DNA of 64,000 bases. Origin: Actinomycetes bacterium (lineage in GTDB: Bacteria > Actinomycetota > Acidimicrobiia > Acidimicrobiales > Palsa-688). The notes under the pieces were generated by a model, which was not told the origin of the DNA, searched no databases, and saw nothing but the letters and a program-made list of their open reading frames with translations. Positions 51,379-59,150 of this stretch are shown piece by piece (position 1 is the stretch's first letter; each line of letters starts with the position of its first letter). The DNA is taken from assembly GCA_021850325.1 (NCBI GenBank), contig JAJZMF010000004.1:1-64000 (forward strand). The letters run 5' to 3'. Position numbers and translations under genes: made by a program.

Positions 51379-52396
51379 GGACGGCGCTGCTACCGCAGAG
51401 CGCCCGAGCGGCGAGCTCTCGGCAGTGGTAGGACCAGGCCCGGCTCCGGCCGGGCCTGGGGCCTTCCTGGTCGCGGCCCGGCGCCGCCGTGCCCGGTCGT
51501 CGGGTGACGGCGGGGCCGGTCCGGCCATCTTCAAGCACCGTCTGCTGCCTTACCTGCTGCTGCTGCCCCAGCTGGCCGTGGTGGCGACGTTCTTCCTCTG
51601 GCCCACTGTGAAGGCTGTCATCGAGGCGTTCCAGCAGACGAACGCCTTCGGCCTGGGCTCCCGTTTCAGCGGCTTCCAGAACTTCGTCGATGCAGTGGCC
51701 AACGGCAACTACCTGCAGTCCATCGAGGTGACCCTGGTGTTCGCCGCGCTGACCACCGTGCTCGGCATGGCCATCGGGCTCTTCCTCGCCACCCAGGTGG
51801 AACAGGTGGGACGGGGCAGGGCCGTCTACCGCGCACTGTTCGTGTGGACCTACGCCGTGCCGGGCGCCGTGGCGGGCGCGCTCTGGTTGTTCCTGTTCCA
51901 ACCCGACCTCGGGCCCGGAGCGCGCCTACTTGGCCAGCTCGGCGTCAAGTGGAACTTCGCCCTGCACGGCACGCAGGCCATGGGCCTGATCGTCGCCCTC
52001 ACCGTTTGGCAGCAGTCGGCCTACAACTACCTCTTCTACACTGCGGCCATGCAGGCGGTTCCGGGGGAGGTGCTCGATGCGGCGTCCGTGGACGGGGCAG
52101 GCAAGCTGGCCCGGTTCTGGCGCATGACGTTCCCCCTGCTGTCGCCCACCACGTTCTTCCTGTCGGTCATGAACGTCCTGTACGCCTTCTTCTCGAGCTT
52201 CGCCGTGATCGACATCGTGACCCAGGGAGGGCCGGCCGGGGCCACCAACACGCTCGTCTACCAGCTCTACCGGGACGGTTTCCAGAACGCCGACACCGGC
52301 CTGGCCGGAGCCGAGACGGTGGTGCTCGTCCTCATAGCGGGGGTTTTCACCGTGGTCCAGTTCCGGATGTTCAACCGCCGGGTGCACTACCGATGA
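51368..52396 (+). CDS. ugpA: Glycerol-3-phosphate ABC transporter permease UgpA
   Basis: The 342-residue permease has a cytoplasmic tail of about 60 residues before the first of six helices (LLPYLLLLPQLAVVATFFLWP). The EAA loop is GEVLDAASVDGAGKLARFWRMTFPLL. The C-terminal VQFRMFNRRVHY fits UgpA. ATG 51368 lies inside the last codons of ugpB (11-bp overlap) and the stop overlaps ugpE by 4 bp. No ugpC ATPase gene follows, unlike the enterobacterial operon. Confidence 0.88.
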   Translation: MAARDGAATAERPSGELSAVVGPGPAPAGPGAFLVAARRRRARSSGDGGAGPAIFKHRLLPYLLLLPQLAVVATFFLWPTVKAVIEAFQQTNAFGLGSRFSGFQNFVDAVANGNYLQSIEVTLVFAALTTVLGMAIGLFLATQVEQVGRGRAVYRALFVWTYAVPGAVAGALWLFLFQPDLGPGARLLGQLGVKWNFALHGTQAMGLIVALTVWQQSAYNYLFYTAAMQAVPGEVLDAASVDGAGKLARFWRMTFPLLSPTTFFLSVMNVLYAFFSSFAVIDIVTQGGPAGATNTLVYQLYRDGFQNADTGLAGAETVVLVLIAGVFTVVQFRMFNRRVHYR

Positions 52397-53235
52397 GGCC
52401 GCGCCGCCGGGCCGAGGTCCTGCGCCACGTCCTGCTCATAGTGGCGGCCGCAGTGCTGGCCCTGCCCATCTACCTTGCCTTCGTGGCCGCCTCGAAGCCG
52501 GCCACCGCGCTCCTGCAGGGTGTGCCCCTGGCACCAGGGGGCCAGCTGGGCCACAACCTGTCCCAGGTCCTGGTGCACGGCCTCCCCGACTCGCCCACTG
52601 TCCTGTCCATGATGGGCAACTCGGCCGTCATGGCCCTGGCCGTGGCACTGGGGAAGTTGCTGCTCTCGGTCCCCGCTGCCTACGCCGTGGTCTTCTTCCG
52701 CTTCAGGGGGAGGATGGCGGCCTTCTGGCTCATCTTCGCCACCCTCATGCTCCCCATCGAGGTGCGCTTCTTCCCCACGTACCAGGTCACGGTACAGCTG
52801 GGCCTGCTCAACAACCTGGGGGGCCTGGTCGTGCCCCTCATCGCTTCTGCCACGGCGGTTTTCCTGTTCCGCCAGTACTTCATGACGTTCCCCGTTGCCC
52901 TGGCTGACGCAGCCCGCCTCGACGGCATAGGGCCGGTGCGTTTCCTGACCCGTATCGTCCTCCCTCTGTCCAAGCCCAACCTGGCTGCGGTCTTCGTGCT
53001 CGAGTTCATCTATGGGTGGAACCAGTACCTGTGGCCTTTGCTCGTCACCTCGAGCGCCCACAACGCCACGGTCGTGATGGGCATCAGGGAGATGATCGCG
53101 TCCGCCCAGAGCTTCGCCGTCCCGCAGTGGGACCTGGTCATGACGGTGGCCCTGCTGGCCCTGGTCCCACCGGTGGTGGTGGTCCTGGTGATGCAGCGCT
53201 GGTTCGTGAAGGGCCTTACCGCCGGGATCAGCTGA
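52393..53235 (+). CDS. ugpE: Glycerol-3-phosphate ABC transporter permease UgpE
   Basis: The 280-residue permease matches UgpE. FATLMLPIEVRFFPTYQVTVQLGLLNN is the conserved family stretch, the EAA loop is VALADAARLDGIGPVRFLTRIVLPL, and QRWFVKGLTAGIS is the typical end. It has six predicted helices and overlaps ugpA by 4 bp (ATGA). It forms the pore with UgpA. Confidence 0.9.
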   Translation: MRPRRRAEVLRHVLLIVAAAVLALPIYLAFVAASKPATALLQGVPLAPGGQLGHNLSQVLVHGLPDSPTVLSMMGNSAVMALAVALGKLLLSVPAAYAVVFFRFRGRMAAFWLIFATLMLPIEVRFFPTYQVTVQLGLLNNLGGLVVPLIASATAVFLFRQYFMTFPVALADAARLDGIGPVRFLTRIVLPLSKPNLAAVFVLEFIYGWNQYLWPLLVTSSAHNATVVMGIREMIASAQSFAVPQWDLVMTVALLALVPPVVVVLVMQRWFVKGLTAGIS

Positions 53236-53302
53236 CCGGGTCGCCGGGCTGGGGACGAGGGAGCGGGAGACGACCGTGCAGGGTCTGGGAGGAGAAGACA
53301 GG

Positions 53303-53998
53303 ATGACAGAGATCTGGTCGCACCGGGGCTACGTGGACGGGCCCGGGAGCATTGCGGAGAACACCGTGGCCGCCTTCGCGGCCGCCTCGTCGTGTGGGGT
53401 GCAGGGGATCGAGCTGGACGTGTGGCGGACCGCTGACGGAGCCTGGGCGGTCCACCACGACCGGGGGGTCGCAACGGGCAACCTGGACGAGCTGCGCTGG
53501 GAGGACGTGCCCCCCGACGTGCCCAGCTTGTCCGAGGCGCTGGCGTCGTGCCGGGTGGACGTGGTCAACGTCGAGCTCAAGGTGGCCGAAGAGGCCTGCG
53601 GGGCACAGGGCCGGGCCCTGGGCGCGGCGTTGGCTGCAGAGCTCGTCGGCCAGCAGGGAGCAGGCGGCTCCCGGGTGGTCGTCTCGTCCTTTTGCCGGGA
53701 GGCTGTCGAGGAGGTCCTCGCCCTGGGGACCGGTCTCCCGGTCGGGCTCCTGGTCGGTGGCGCCCTACCGGACGGGTTGGTGGGCGAACTTGCCCGAGCC
53801 GGTTACTGGGCGCTCCACGCCCACCACTCCGTGCTCGACCAGGAGACGGTGGCCCGGGCGCACGAGGCGGGCCTGCGGGCCGTCGCCTGGACCGTGGACG
53901 ACCCCGAGGAGATGCACCGCCTCGTCGCGGCGGGGACGGACGTGCTGATCTCCAACCTCCCCCGGCTGGGCCTGCAGGCGGCCTCGGGCCACGTCTGA
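53303..53998 (+). CDS. ugpQ: Glycerophosphodiester phosphodiesterase (UgpQ-like)
   Basis: The 231-residue TIM-barrel enzyme hydrolyses glycerophosphodiesters to glycerol-3-phosphate and an alcohol. Catalytic and metal motifs are present: SHRG near the start, ENTVAAF, GIELDVW and VHHDRG, and near the end AVAWTVDDPEEMHRLVAAGTDVLISNLP. There is no signal peptide. It acts on substrates brought in by the ugpBAE importer encoded just upstream. GGAGGAG precedes ATG 53303, which is preferred over GTG 53276. Confidence 0.9.
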   Translation: MTEIWSHRGYVDGPGSIAENTVAAFAAASSCGVQGIELDVWRTADGAWAVHHDRGVATGNLDELRWEDVPPDVPSLSEALASCRVDVVNVELKVAEEACGAQGRALGAALAAELVGQQGAGGSRVVVSSFCREAVEEVLALGTGLPVGLLVGGALPDGLVGELARAGYWALHAHHSVLDQETVARAHEAGLRAVAWTVDDPEEMHRLVAAGTDVLISNLPRLGLQAASGHV

Positions 53999-54469
53999 TG
54001 CTCCCGGGCGGCCCATAGCCCGACCTGCGCCGGCCGGCGCCGTGGCCCCGGCAGCGCCCGCCGAACTGAGCGGCAGGCCGCTCAGTTCTCGGCTCGGCGC
54101 TGGTGCCGGTCGCGGTCGAAGACCCTCAGGTCGATGACCTCGCTGTCGTCATGAGCCTGCCCGGGCTCGTCCACGCTGAGGTCCCTCCAGCTTGTCATCT
54201 GCGAGCTCGCCAGGTGGAGGGATGCAAGGGCACGCGCTGCACAGCGGGGCGCCCTCGAGGAACGGAAAGGCTTCGGCACGTCCCGAGCCTGCCTCCTGCA
54301 CGCGGCGACCGGAAGGGCTGTGCGCAGATGGCGCCCGCTGCGACGGGCGGTGCCCGCCTAGAGCGCGCTCGGCACCACGAGAGGTGCAGGTGCGGCATCG
54401 GGTGCCCTGTTGGCGCCCCTGCGCCACCCTTGGCCAACATGGACGGATGATCTCTCCAGGCCGTCCCGG
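53999..54469. other. Intergenic stretch of about 470 bp
   Basis: It holds the ugp terminator at 54063-54088 and the upstream region of the MFS gene. Short open frames here are unconvincing, including a 38-65-codon minus-strand frame ending at 54082. No promoter could be assigned. Confidence 0.5.
54063..54088 (+). terminator. Terminator of the ugp operon
   Basis: GAACTGAGCGGC pairs perfectly with GCCGCTCAGTTC around a 2-nt AG turn, effectively a 10-11-bp stem with a tetraloop. It lies 65 bp after the ugpQ stop. Confidence 0.78.
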
Positions 54470-55699
54470 GTGAAGGGCCGCTCCACCGACGGTCGGGGCC
54501 AGCCCGGTTCGATCCGGTCCTTGTGGAACCAGGTCTACCTGCCCAACCTGGTCCTCAGTGCAGGACAGGGGGCGATGCTGCCTGTGCTGGTCTACGCCGC
54601 CCGTCAGGTGCACGGCTCGACGGCCGCGGGCGGCGCCCTGGTGGCCCTCAACGGGCTCGGGACCCTGCTCTTCGACCTCCCGGCGGGCCGGGTCACGGCG
54701 CGCTTCGGTGAGCGCCGCTCCATGTACCTGTCGTCGCTCATGCTCCTGGCCGGGATCGGTGGCTGCGTCGTGGCCCGTTCCTACTGGGTGCTCGCGCTGT
54801 GCGTGACCCTGCAGTCGGCCGGGTGGGGCCTGTGGGGCCTTGTCCGCATGGTGCACCTGAGCAGGGTGGCACCGGTCCTCATGCGGGGCAGGGCCCTGTC
54901 CCTGTTCGGAGGCGTGATCAGGGCCGGCAATGTGATCGGGCCGTTCCTCTTCGTGGCCTTCGCCCGCCACTCGGACGCTCGTGCCGGCTTTGTCATCTTC
55001 TTCGTCTGTTCTCTTGTCGGAGTGGCCTGGCTGGCCCTGGCCCAGGACCGTGACGACCACGCGGCCTCGGCGGGCGGCGCGGTGAGCGTGCGCCCACTGC
55101 AGGTCCTGTCCGAGCACAAGCGCAGCTTTGCCACTGCCGGGGTGGGCGCCGTGGGCGTGAGCCTCCTGCGGGGGAGCAGGACGGCGGTCGTGCCCCTGTG
55201 GGCGGCGCACATAGGACTGGACGCCGGTCAGGCGTCAGCCATAGTCGCATTGTCGGCCGTGGTGGACCTGGCGCTGTTCTACCCGGCGGGCATCCTGTCG
55301 GACCGCTGGGGGCGGCGGGCGGTGCTCGTGCCCTGCATGGCCCTCCTCTCGGTGGGCCACTTCTTCGTGCCGCTCACCCATGCCTACGGGACCCTGTTCG
55401 CTGCTGCGTTCGTCCTCGGCTTCGGCAACGGCCTGGGCTCCGGGATCGTGATGACACTGGGAGCCGACCTCACGCCGGACGAGGGCCGTGCTTCCTTCCT
55501 CGCCGTGTGGCGTGCGTTCTCCGATGGCGGGACCACGGCCGGGCCTCTCGTGGTCTCGGCCGTGGCCGGGCTGGGCGCCCTGGCGGTGGCAGGCCCGGTG
55601 ATGGGCGCCATCGGTGCGGCCGCCACGGTGGTGGTGGTCCGCTGGCTCCACGAGCCAGCACCGCCCCGGGCGGCCCCGGCGGCCCCGGCGGAGGGATGA
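54470..55699 (+). CDS. MFS transporter
   Basis: This 409-residue major facilitator with 12 predicted helices has the A-like motif AGRVTARFGERRSMYLSS between helices 2 and 3 and a second-half equivalent in PAGILSDRWGRRAVLVPCM. It probably exports a drug-like or small organic compound, but the substrate cannot be told. GTG 54470 starts just before a polar leader of about 20 residues and is preferred. The frame also opens at TTG 54410. No strong ribosome site is seen. It is convergent, with an 18-bp gap, to a second MFS gene. Confidence 0.85.
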   Translation: MKGRSTDGRGQPGSIRSLWNQVYLPNLVLSAGQGAMLPVLVYAARQVHGSTAAGGALVALNGLGTLLFDLPAGRVTARFGERRSMYLSSLMLLAGIGGCVVARSYWVLALCVTLQSAGWGLWGLVRMVHLSRVAPVLMRGRALSLFGGVIRAGNVIGPFLFVAFARHSDARAGFVIFFVCSLVGVAWLALAQDRDDHAASAGGAVSVRPLQVLSEHKRSFATAGVGAVGVSLLRGSRTAVVPLWAAHIGLDAGQASAIVALSAVVDLALFYPAGILSDRWGRRAVLVPCMALLSVGHFFVPLTHAYGTLFAAAFVLGFGNGLGSGIVMTLGADLTPDEGRASFLAVWRAFSDGGTTAGPLVVSAVAGLGALAVAGPVMGAIGAAATVVVVRWLHEPAPPRAAPAAPAEG

Positions 55700-55716
55700 C
55701 CCTGGGCGGCGAAGGC

Positions 55717-57105
55717 CTACGAGGACGTCTCGACCGCCCTGTGGCCAGCCAGGGAAACGGGCAGACGCCGCCCGACAAGGGCGGCGGCGACCATCACCAC
55801 CGCTCCGGTGGCAAAGGCGAGGGCCACCCCACCACGCGGCCCCATGCCCTGGTGGGCGGCGGCCACTGCAGCCCCGGCGGCCCCCGTGCCCAGGGCCTGT
55901 CCCAGGGTGTCGGTCAACTGGAGCGCCGAGGTGGCCCGACCTTCCTGGCCTGCGGGCGCCAGTTGCAGGGTGGTGAGCGAGAGGGGGGCGTAGGCCAGGC
56001 CGATCCCCAGCCCACCCAGGGCCCACGCGGCCACGGCCAGAGGTACCGGCACACCGGGCAGGAGCACGGCCGCCATGGTGGCCAGGCCGGCCAGGACGAG
56101 CACCTCACCGGTGCGCACCAGCAGGCGCGGCCCCCGGTTGCCGACGGTCCGTGCCTGGGCCCACGCACCTGCCGCCCAGGTGAGCGTGGACGCGGTGAGC
56201 GCCGCTCCGGCCAGGAAGGTCGAGCCGTGCCGGGCTGTCGTCACGGCGTAGGGGACGTAGGCGTCACCGGCGAAGAAGCCCAACGTGAGCAGGCCCCGTG
56301 ACAGCACGGTGGCGGGCAGCCCGGGCCTTGCCCTGAGGGTGCCGGCGGGGGTGACCCGCCGGAGCGAGAACCCGAGCAGGCCTGCTCCGAGCACGAGGCC
56401 GGGGGCGGCCAGGACGGTGCCCGAGCTCAACGAAGCCAGGACCGTACCGGCCCCGACCACGACGCCCAGTACGTTGAGCACTGGCACCCGGGACGGCGGG
56501 CCGGTGCCCGACCGGGATGGGCCGGGCACCGAGCGCAGGGCCTTGGCCGCCAGGGCCCCGGTGGTGGTCACCAGGGGCAGGAGCCCGAGGAAGACCCACC
56601 GCCAACCGAGGGCCGATGCAACCAGGGCACCTATGGCCGGGCCGACGAGACCGGGTACCACCCAGGCGGTGGAGAGGACGGCGAACATGCGGGGCTTGGT
56701 GGCGTCCGGGTACCCCCTGGCGATGGCCACGTAGGCCACGGCGGGCACGACGCCGGCCCCCAGGCCCTGGACGGCCCTGCCGACCACGAGCAGGGCCATG
56801 TCGGGTGCCAGGCCTCCCACGAGGAGGCCGGCGGCGAAGAGCGCCGTGCCGGCCAGCATCGGCCCGGTGAGAGGCCTGCGGTCGGCCAGGGCCCCGGTCA
56901 CGGCGATGCCCACCAGGCTGGCCAGCGCGAAGGCGCTGAACACCCAGCCGTAAAGGGCCAGGCCCCCGAGGTCGCGGCTCACAACGGGGAGCACCGTGGC
57001 CACGGCCAGCGCCTCGAAGGCGACCAGGGTCACGGATGCGACCAGGCCCGAGGTGAGCCGGCGCCGGGAAGGCGCCCAGGCCCCTGCGCCGGCCAGCGCG
57101 CTCAG
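55717..57105 (-). CDS. MFS drug-efflux transporter, probable CTG start
   Basis: This major facilitator of about 462 residues has 12-14 predicted helices. Motif A is in GIAVTGALADRRPLTGPMLAG, and RAVQGLGAGVVPAVAYVAIARGYP resembles DHA2-type multidrug pumps. No ATG, GTG or TTG lies in frame before the first helix. CTG at 57105-57103 overlaps the TGA of the upstream ABC gene by 4 bp and follows GGAGGT at close spacing. This matches the overlap pattern of the whole operon. An internal GTG would delete part of helix 1. It is the last gene of the TetR-controlled efflux operon. Confidence 0.8.
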   Translation of the reverse strand: MSALAGAGAWAPSRRRLTSGLVASVTLVAFEALAVATVLPVVSRDLGGLALYGWVFSAFALASLVGIAVTGALADRRPLTGPMLAGTALFAAGLLVGGLAPDMALLVVGRAVQGLGAGVVPAVAYVAIARGYPDATKPRMFAVLSTAWVVPGLVGPAIGALVASALGWRWVFLGLLPLVTTTGALAAKALRSVPGPSRSGTGPPSRVPVLNVLGVVVGAGTVLASLSSGTVLAAPGLVLGAGLLGFSLRRVTPAGTLRARPGLPATVLSRGLLTLGFFAGDAYVPYAVTTARHGSTFLAGAALTASTLTWAAGAWAQARTVGNRGPRLLVRTGEVLVLAGLATMAAVLLPGVPVPLAVAAWALGGLGIGLAYAPLSLTTLQLAPAGQEGRATSALQLTDTLGQALGTGAAGAAVAAAHQGMGPRGGVALAFATGAVVMVAAALVGRRLPVSLAGHRAVETSS

Positions 57106-59150
57106 CCGACCTCCGAGACGGCCTGGGCGAACTGCGCCGCGTAGAGGTCGGAGTAGGCACCGCCGGCAGCCAGCAGTTCGGCATGGGTGCCTCTTTCCAC
57201 TATCCGGCCGGCCTCCATGACCAGGATCAGGTCGGCGTCCCTGATGGTGGACAGCCGGTGGGCGATGACGAAACTGGTTCGCCCGGCGCGAAGGCGGTTC
57301 ATGGCCCTCTGTATGAGGACCTCGGTCCTGGTGTCCACCGAACTGGTCGCCTCGTCGAGGATCAGGATGGCCGGCTCGGCCAGGAAGGCGCGGGCAATGG
57401 TGATGAGCTGGCGTTCCCCGGCGCTCACCGAGGAACCTTCCTCGTCGATGACCGTGTCGTACCCCTCGGGCAGGGTCCGTACGAAGTGGTCCACGTGCGT
57501 CGCCCGTCCCGCCGCCTCCACCTTTTCCCGGGTGGCGCCCGGTGCGCCGTAGGAGATGTTCTCGGCGATGGTGCCGTTGAATAGCCAGGTGTCCTGCAGC
57601 ACCATCCCCGTGGCCGCCCGGAGGTCCTCCCGCCGCATGGTGGCGATGTCGGCTCCGTCCAGGGTGATGCGGCCCCCGTCCAGGTCGTAGAAGCGCATCA
57701 GGAGGTTTACCAGGGTCGTCTTGCCCGCACCGGTGGGCCCGACGATGGCTACGGTCTGGCCCGGTTCGACGGCGAGCGACAGGTCTTCGATGAGCGGGTT
57801 GTCGGGGTCGTAGCTGAAGCGGACGTGCTCGAAGCTGACGTAACCCCTGGGAGCCCCGAGGGTCACCGGGTGCTCCGGGCCGGGCGGCTCCTCGGGGGCG
57901 TCGAGCAGGGCGAACACCCGCTCTGCCGAGGCCACGCCGGACTGGAGCAGGTTGGCCATGCTGGCGACCTGGTTGATGGGCTGGCTGAACTGCCGGGAGT
58001 ACTGGATGAACGCCTGGACATCGCCCAGGGACAGTTGCCCCGAGGCGACCCGTAGCCCGCCCACCACGGCCACCAGCACGTAGTTGATGTTCCCTATGAA
58101 GGTCATGGCCGGCTGGATGACGCCAGATATGAACTGTGCCCGGAAGCTGGAAGTGAAAAGGGCGTTGTTGTGCTCGGCGAACCGGGCCTCTGCCTCCTTG
58201 CGCCGTCCGAAGACCTTTACGAGCGAGTGACCGGTGTACATCTCCTCGATGTGGCCGTTCAGGTGCCCCGTGGCCGTCCACTGGGCAACGAAGTGGGGCT
58301 GCGAGCGCTTGGCCACCGCGGATGCGATGAAGACCGAGGCGGGCACGGTCACGAGCGCGATGACCGACAGCACCGGTGAGATGAGCATCATCATCACCAG
58401 GACACCGACGATGGTGAGCAGCGATGTGGTCACCTGTCCCATGGTCTGCTGCATGGACTGGGAGATGTTGTCGATGTCGTTGGTCACCCGGCTCAGGATC
58501 TCGCCCCTGGGCTGGATGTCGAAGTAGCGGAGCGGGAGGCGCGAGAGCTTGGCCTGCACCTTCTCCCTGAGCCGGGCGACCGCCCGTTGCACCACCAGGG
58601 CCGTGATGCGCCCCTGGGCCAGCGATGCCCCGAACGAGACCACGTACACGACCAGTACCAGGAGGAGGATCTGCCCGACATGGCCGAAGTCGATGCCCTG
58701 CCCCGGGCGCACGTGCATGCTCTGGAGCATGGCCGCCACGTTGCCCTGGCCCTTGTGGCGCAGGCGGGCCGCCAGTTCGCTGAGCGAGGTGCCCCGGGGG
58801 AGCTTGCGCCCTATGTAGCCGCCGAACACGAGGTTGGTGGCATCGCCCAGCAGGCGGGGCCCGATCACCGAGAAGCCGACGCTCATCGCGCCGAGCAGGA
58901 AGACCAGGCCCACCAGGAGGCGTTGGGGCCGCAGCTCGCCCAGCAGGCGCCGGGCAGAGGGGCCGAAGTTGAGCGACTTGTCAACCGGGCCGCCACCCAT
59001 CATCCGGCCTGGCCCGAAGCCGCGCTGGGGAGGTGCGACCCTGGCCGGGACCGCCCGCTCGCCCGTGCCCGGTGCCGGCGCGCCGTTCCCGGTACCGTCT
59101 CCGTTGCCCGTACTGCCGGCACCCGGCGTACCGGGCTGCTCGCCGCTCAC
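57102..59150 (-). CDS. ABC multidrug exporter subunit, heterodimer partner with active ATP site
   Basis: The 682-residue half transporter begins with a glycine/proline-rich leader of about 60 residues. Six membrane helices (about 70-390) and an ATPase domain follow. Walker A is GPTGAGKTTL near 466, and Walker B LILDEATSSVD near 595 keeps its catalytic glutamate. The switch histidine is in FVIAHRLSTIRD near 627. The signature is SVSAGERQ (near 574) instead of LSGGQ. This is expected when the partner's Walker B is degenerate. GTG 59150 overlaps the partner gene by 4 bp. It exports drugs or lipids, by family. Confidence 0.9.
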   Translation of the reverse strand: MSGEQPGTPGAGSTGNGDGTGNGAPAPGTGERAVPARVAPPQRGFGPGRMMGGGPVDKSLNFGPSARRLLGELRPQRLLVGLVFLLGAMSVGFSVIGPRLLGDATNLVFGGYIGRKLPRGTSLSELAARLRHKGQGNVAAMLQSMHVRPGQGIDFGHVGQILLLVLVVYVVSFGASLAQGRITALVVQRAVARLREKVQAKLSRLPLRYFDIQPRGEILSRVTNDIDNISQSMQQTMGQVTTSLLTIVGVLVMMMLISPVLSVIALVTVPASVFIASAVAKRSQPHFVAQWTATGHLNGHIEEMYTGHSLVKVFGRRKEAEARFAEHNNALFTSSFRAQFISGVIQPAMTFIGNINYVLVAVVGGLRVASGQLSLGDVQAFIQYSRQFSQPINQVASMANLLQSGVASAERVFALLDAPEEPPGPEHPVTLGAPRGYVSFEHVRFSYDPDNPLIEDLSLAVEPGQTVAIVGPTGAGKTTLVNLLMRFYDLDGGRITLDGADIATMRREDLRAATGMVLQDTWLFNGTIAENISYGAPGATREKVEAAGRATHVDHFVRTLPEGYDTVIDEEGSSVSAGERQLITIARAFLAEPAILILDEATSSVDTRTEVLIQRAMNRLRAGRTSFVIAHRLSTIRDADLILVMEAGRIVERGTHAELLAAGGAYSDLYAAQFAQAVSEVG

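Noticed and set aside
54082-54279. A minus-strand frame of 38-65 codons (ends DRDRHQRRAEN)
   Set aside because: It has no good ribosome site, it overlaps the ugp terminator hairpin, and no family is recognised.
54505-54516. GGTTCGATCC-like string resembling a tRNA T-loop
   Set aside because: It lies inside the MFS coding region and no cloverleaf can be built around it. No tRNA was found anywhere in the window.
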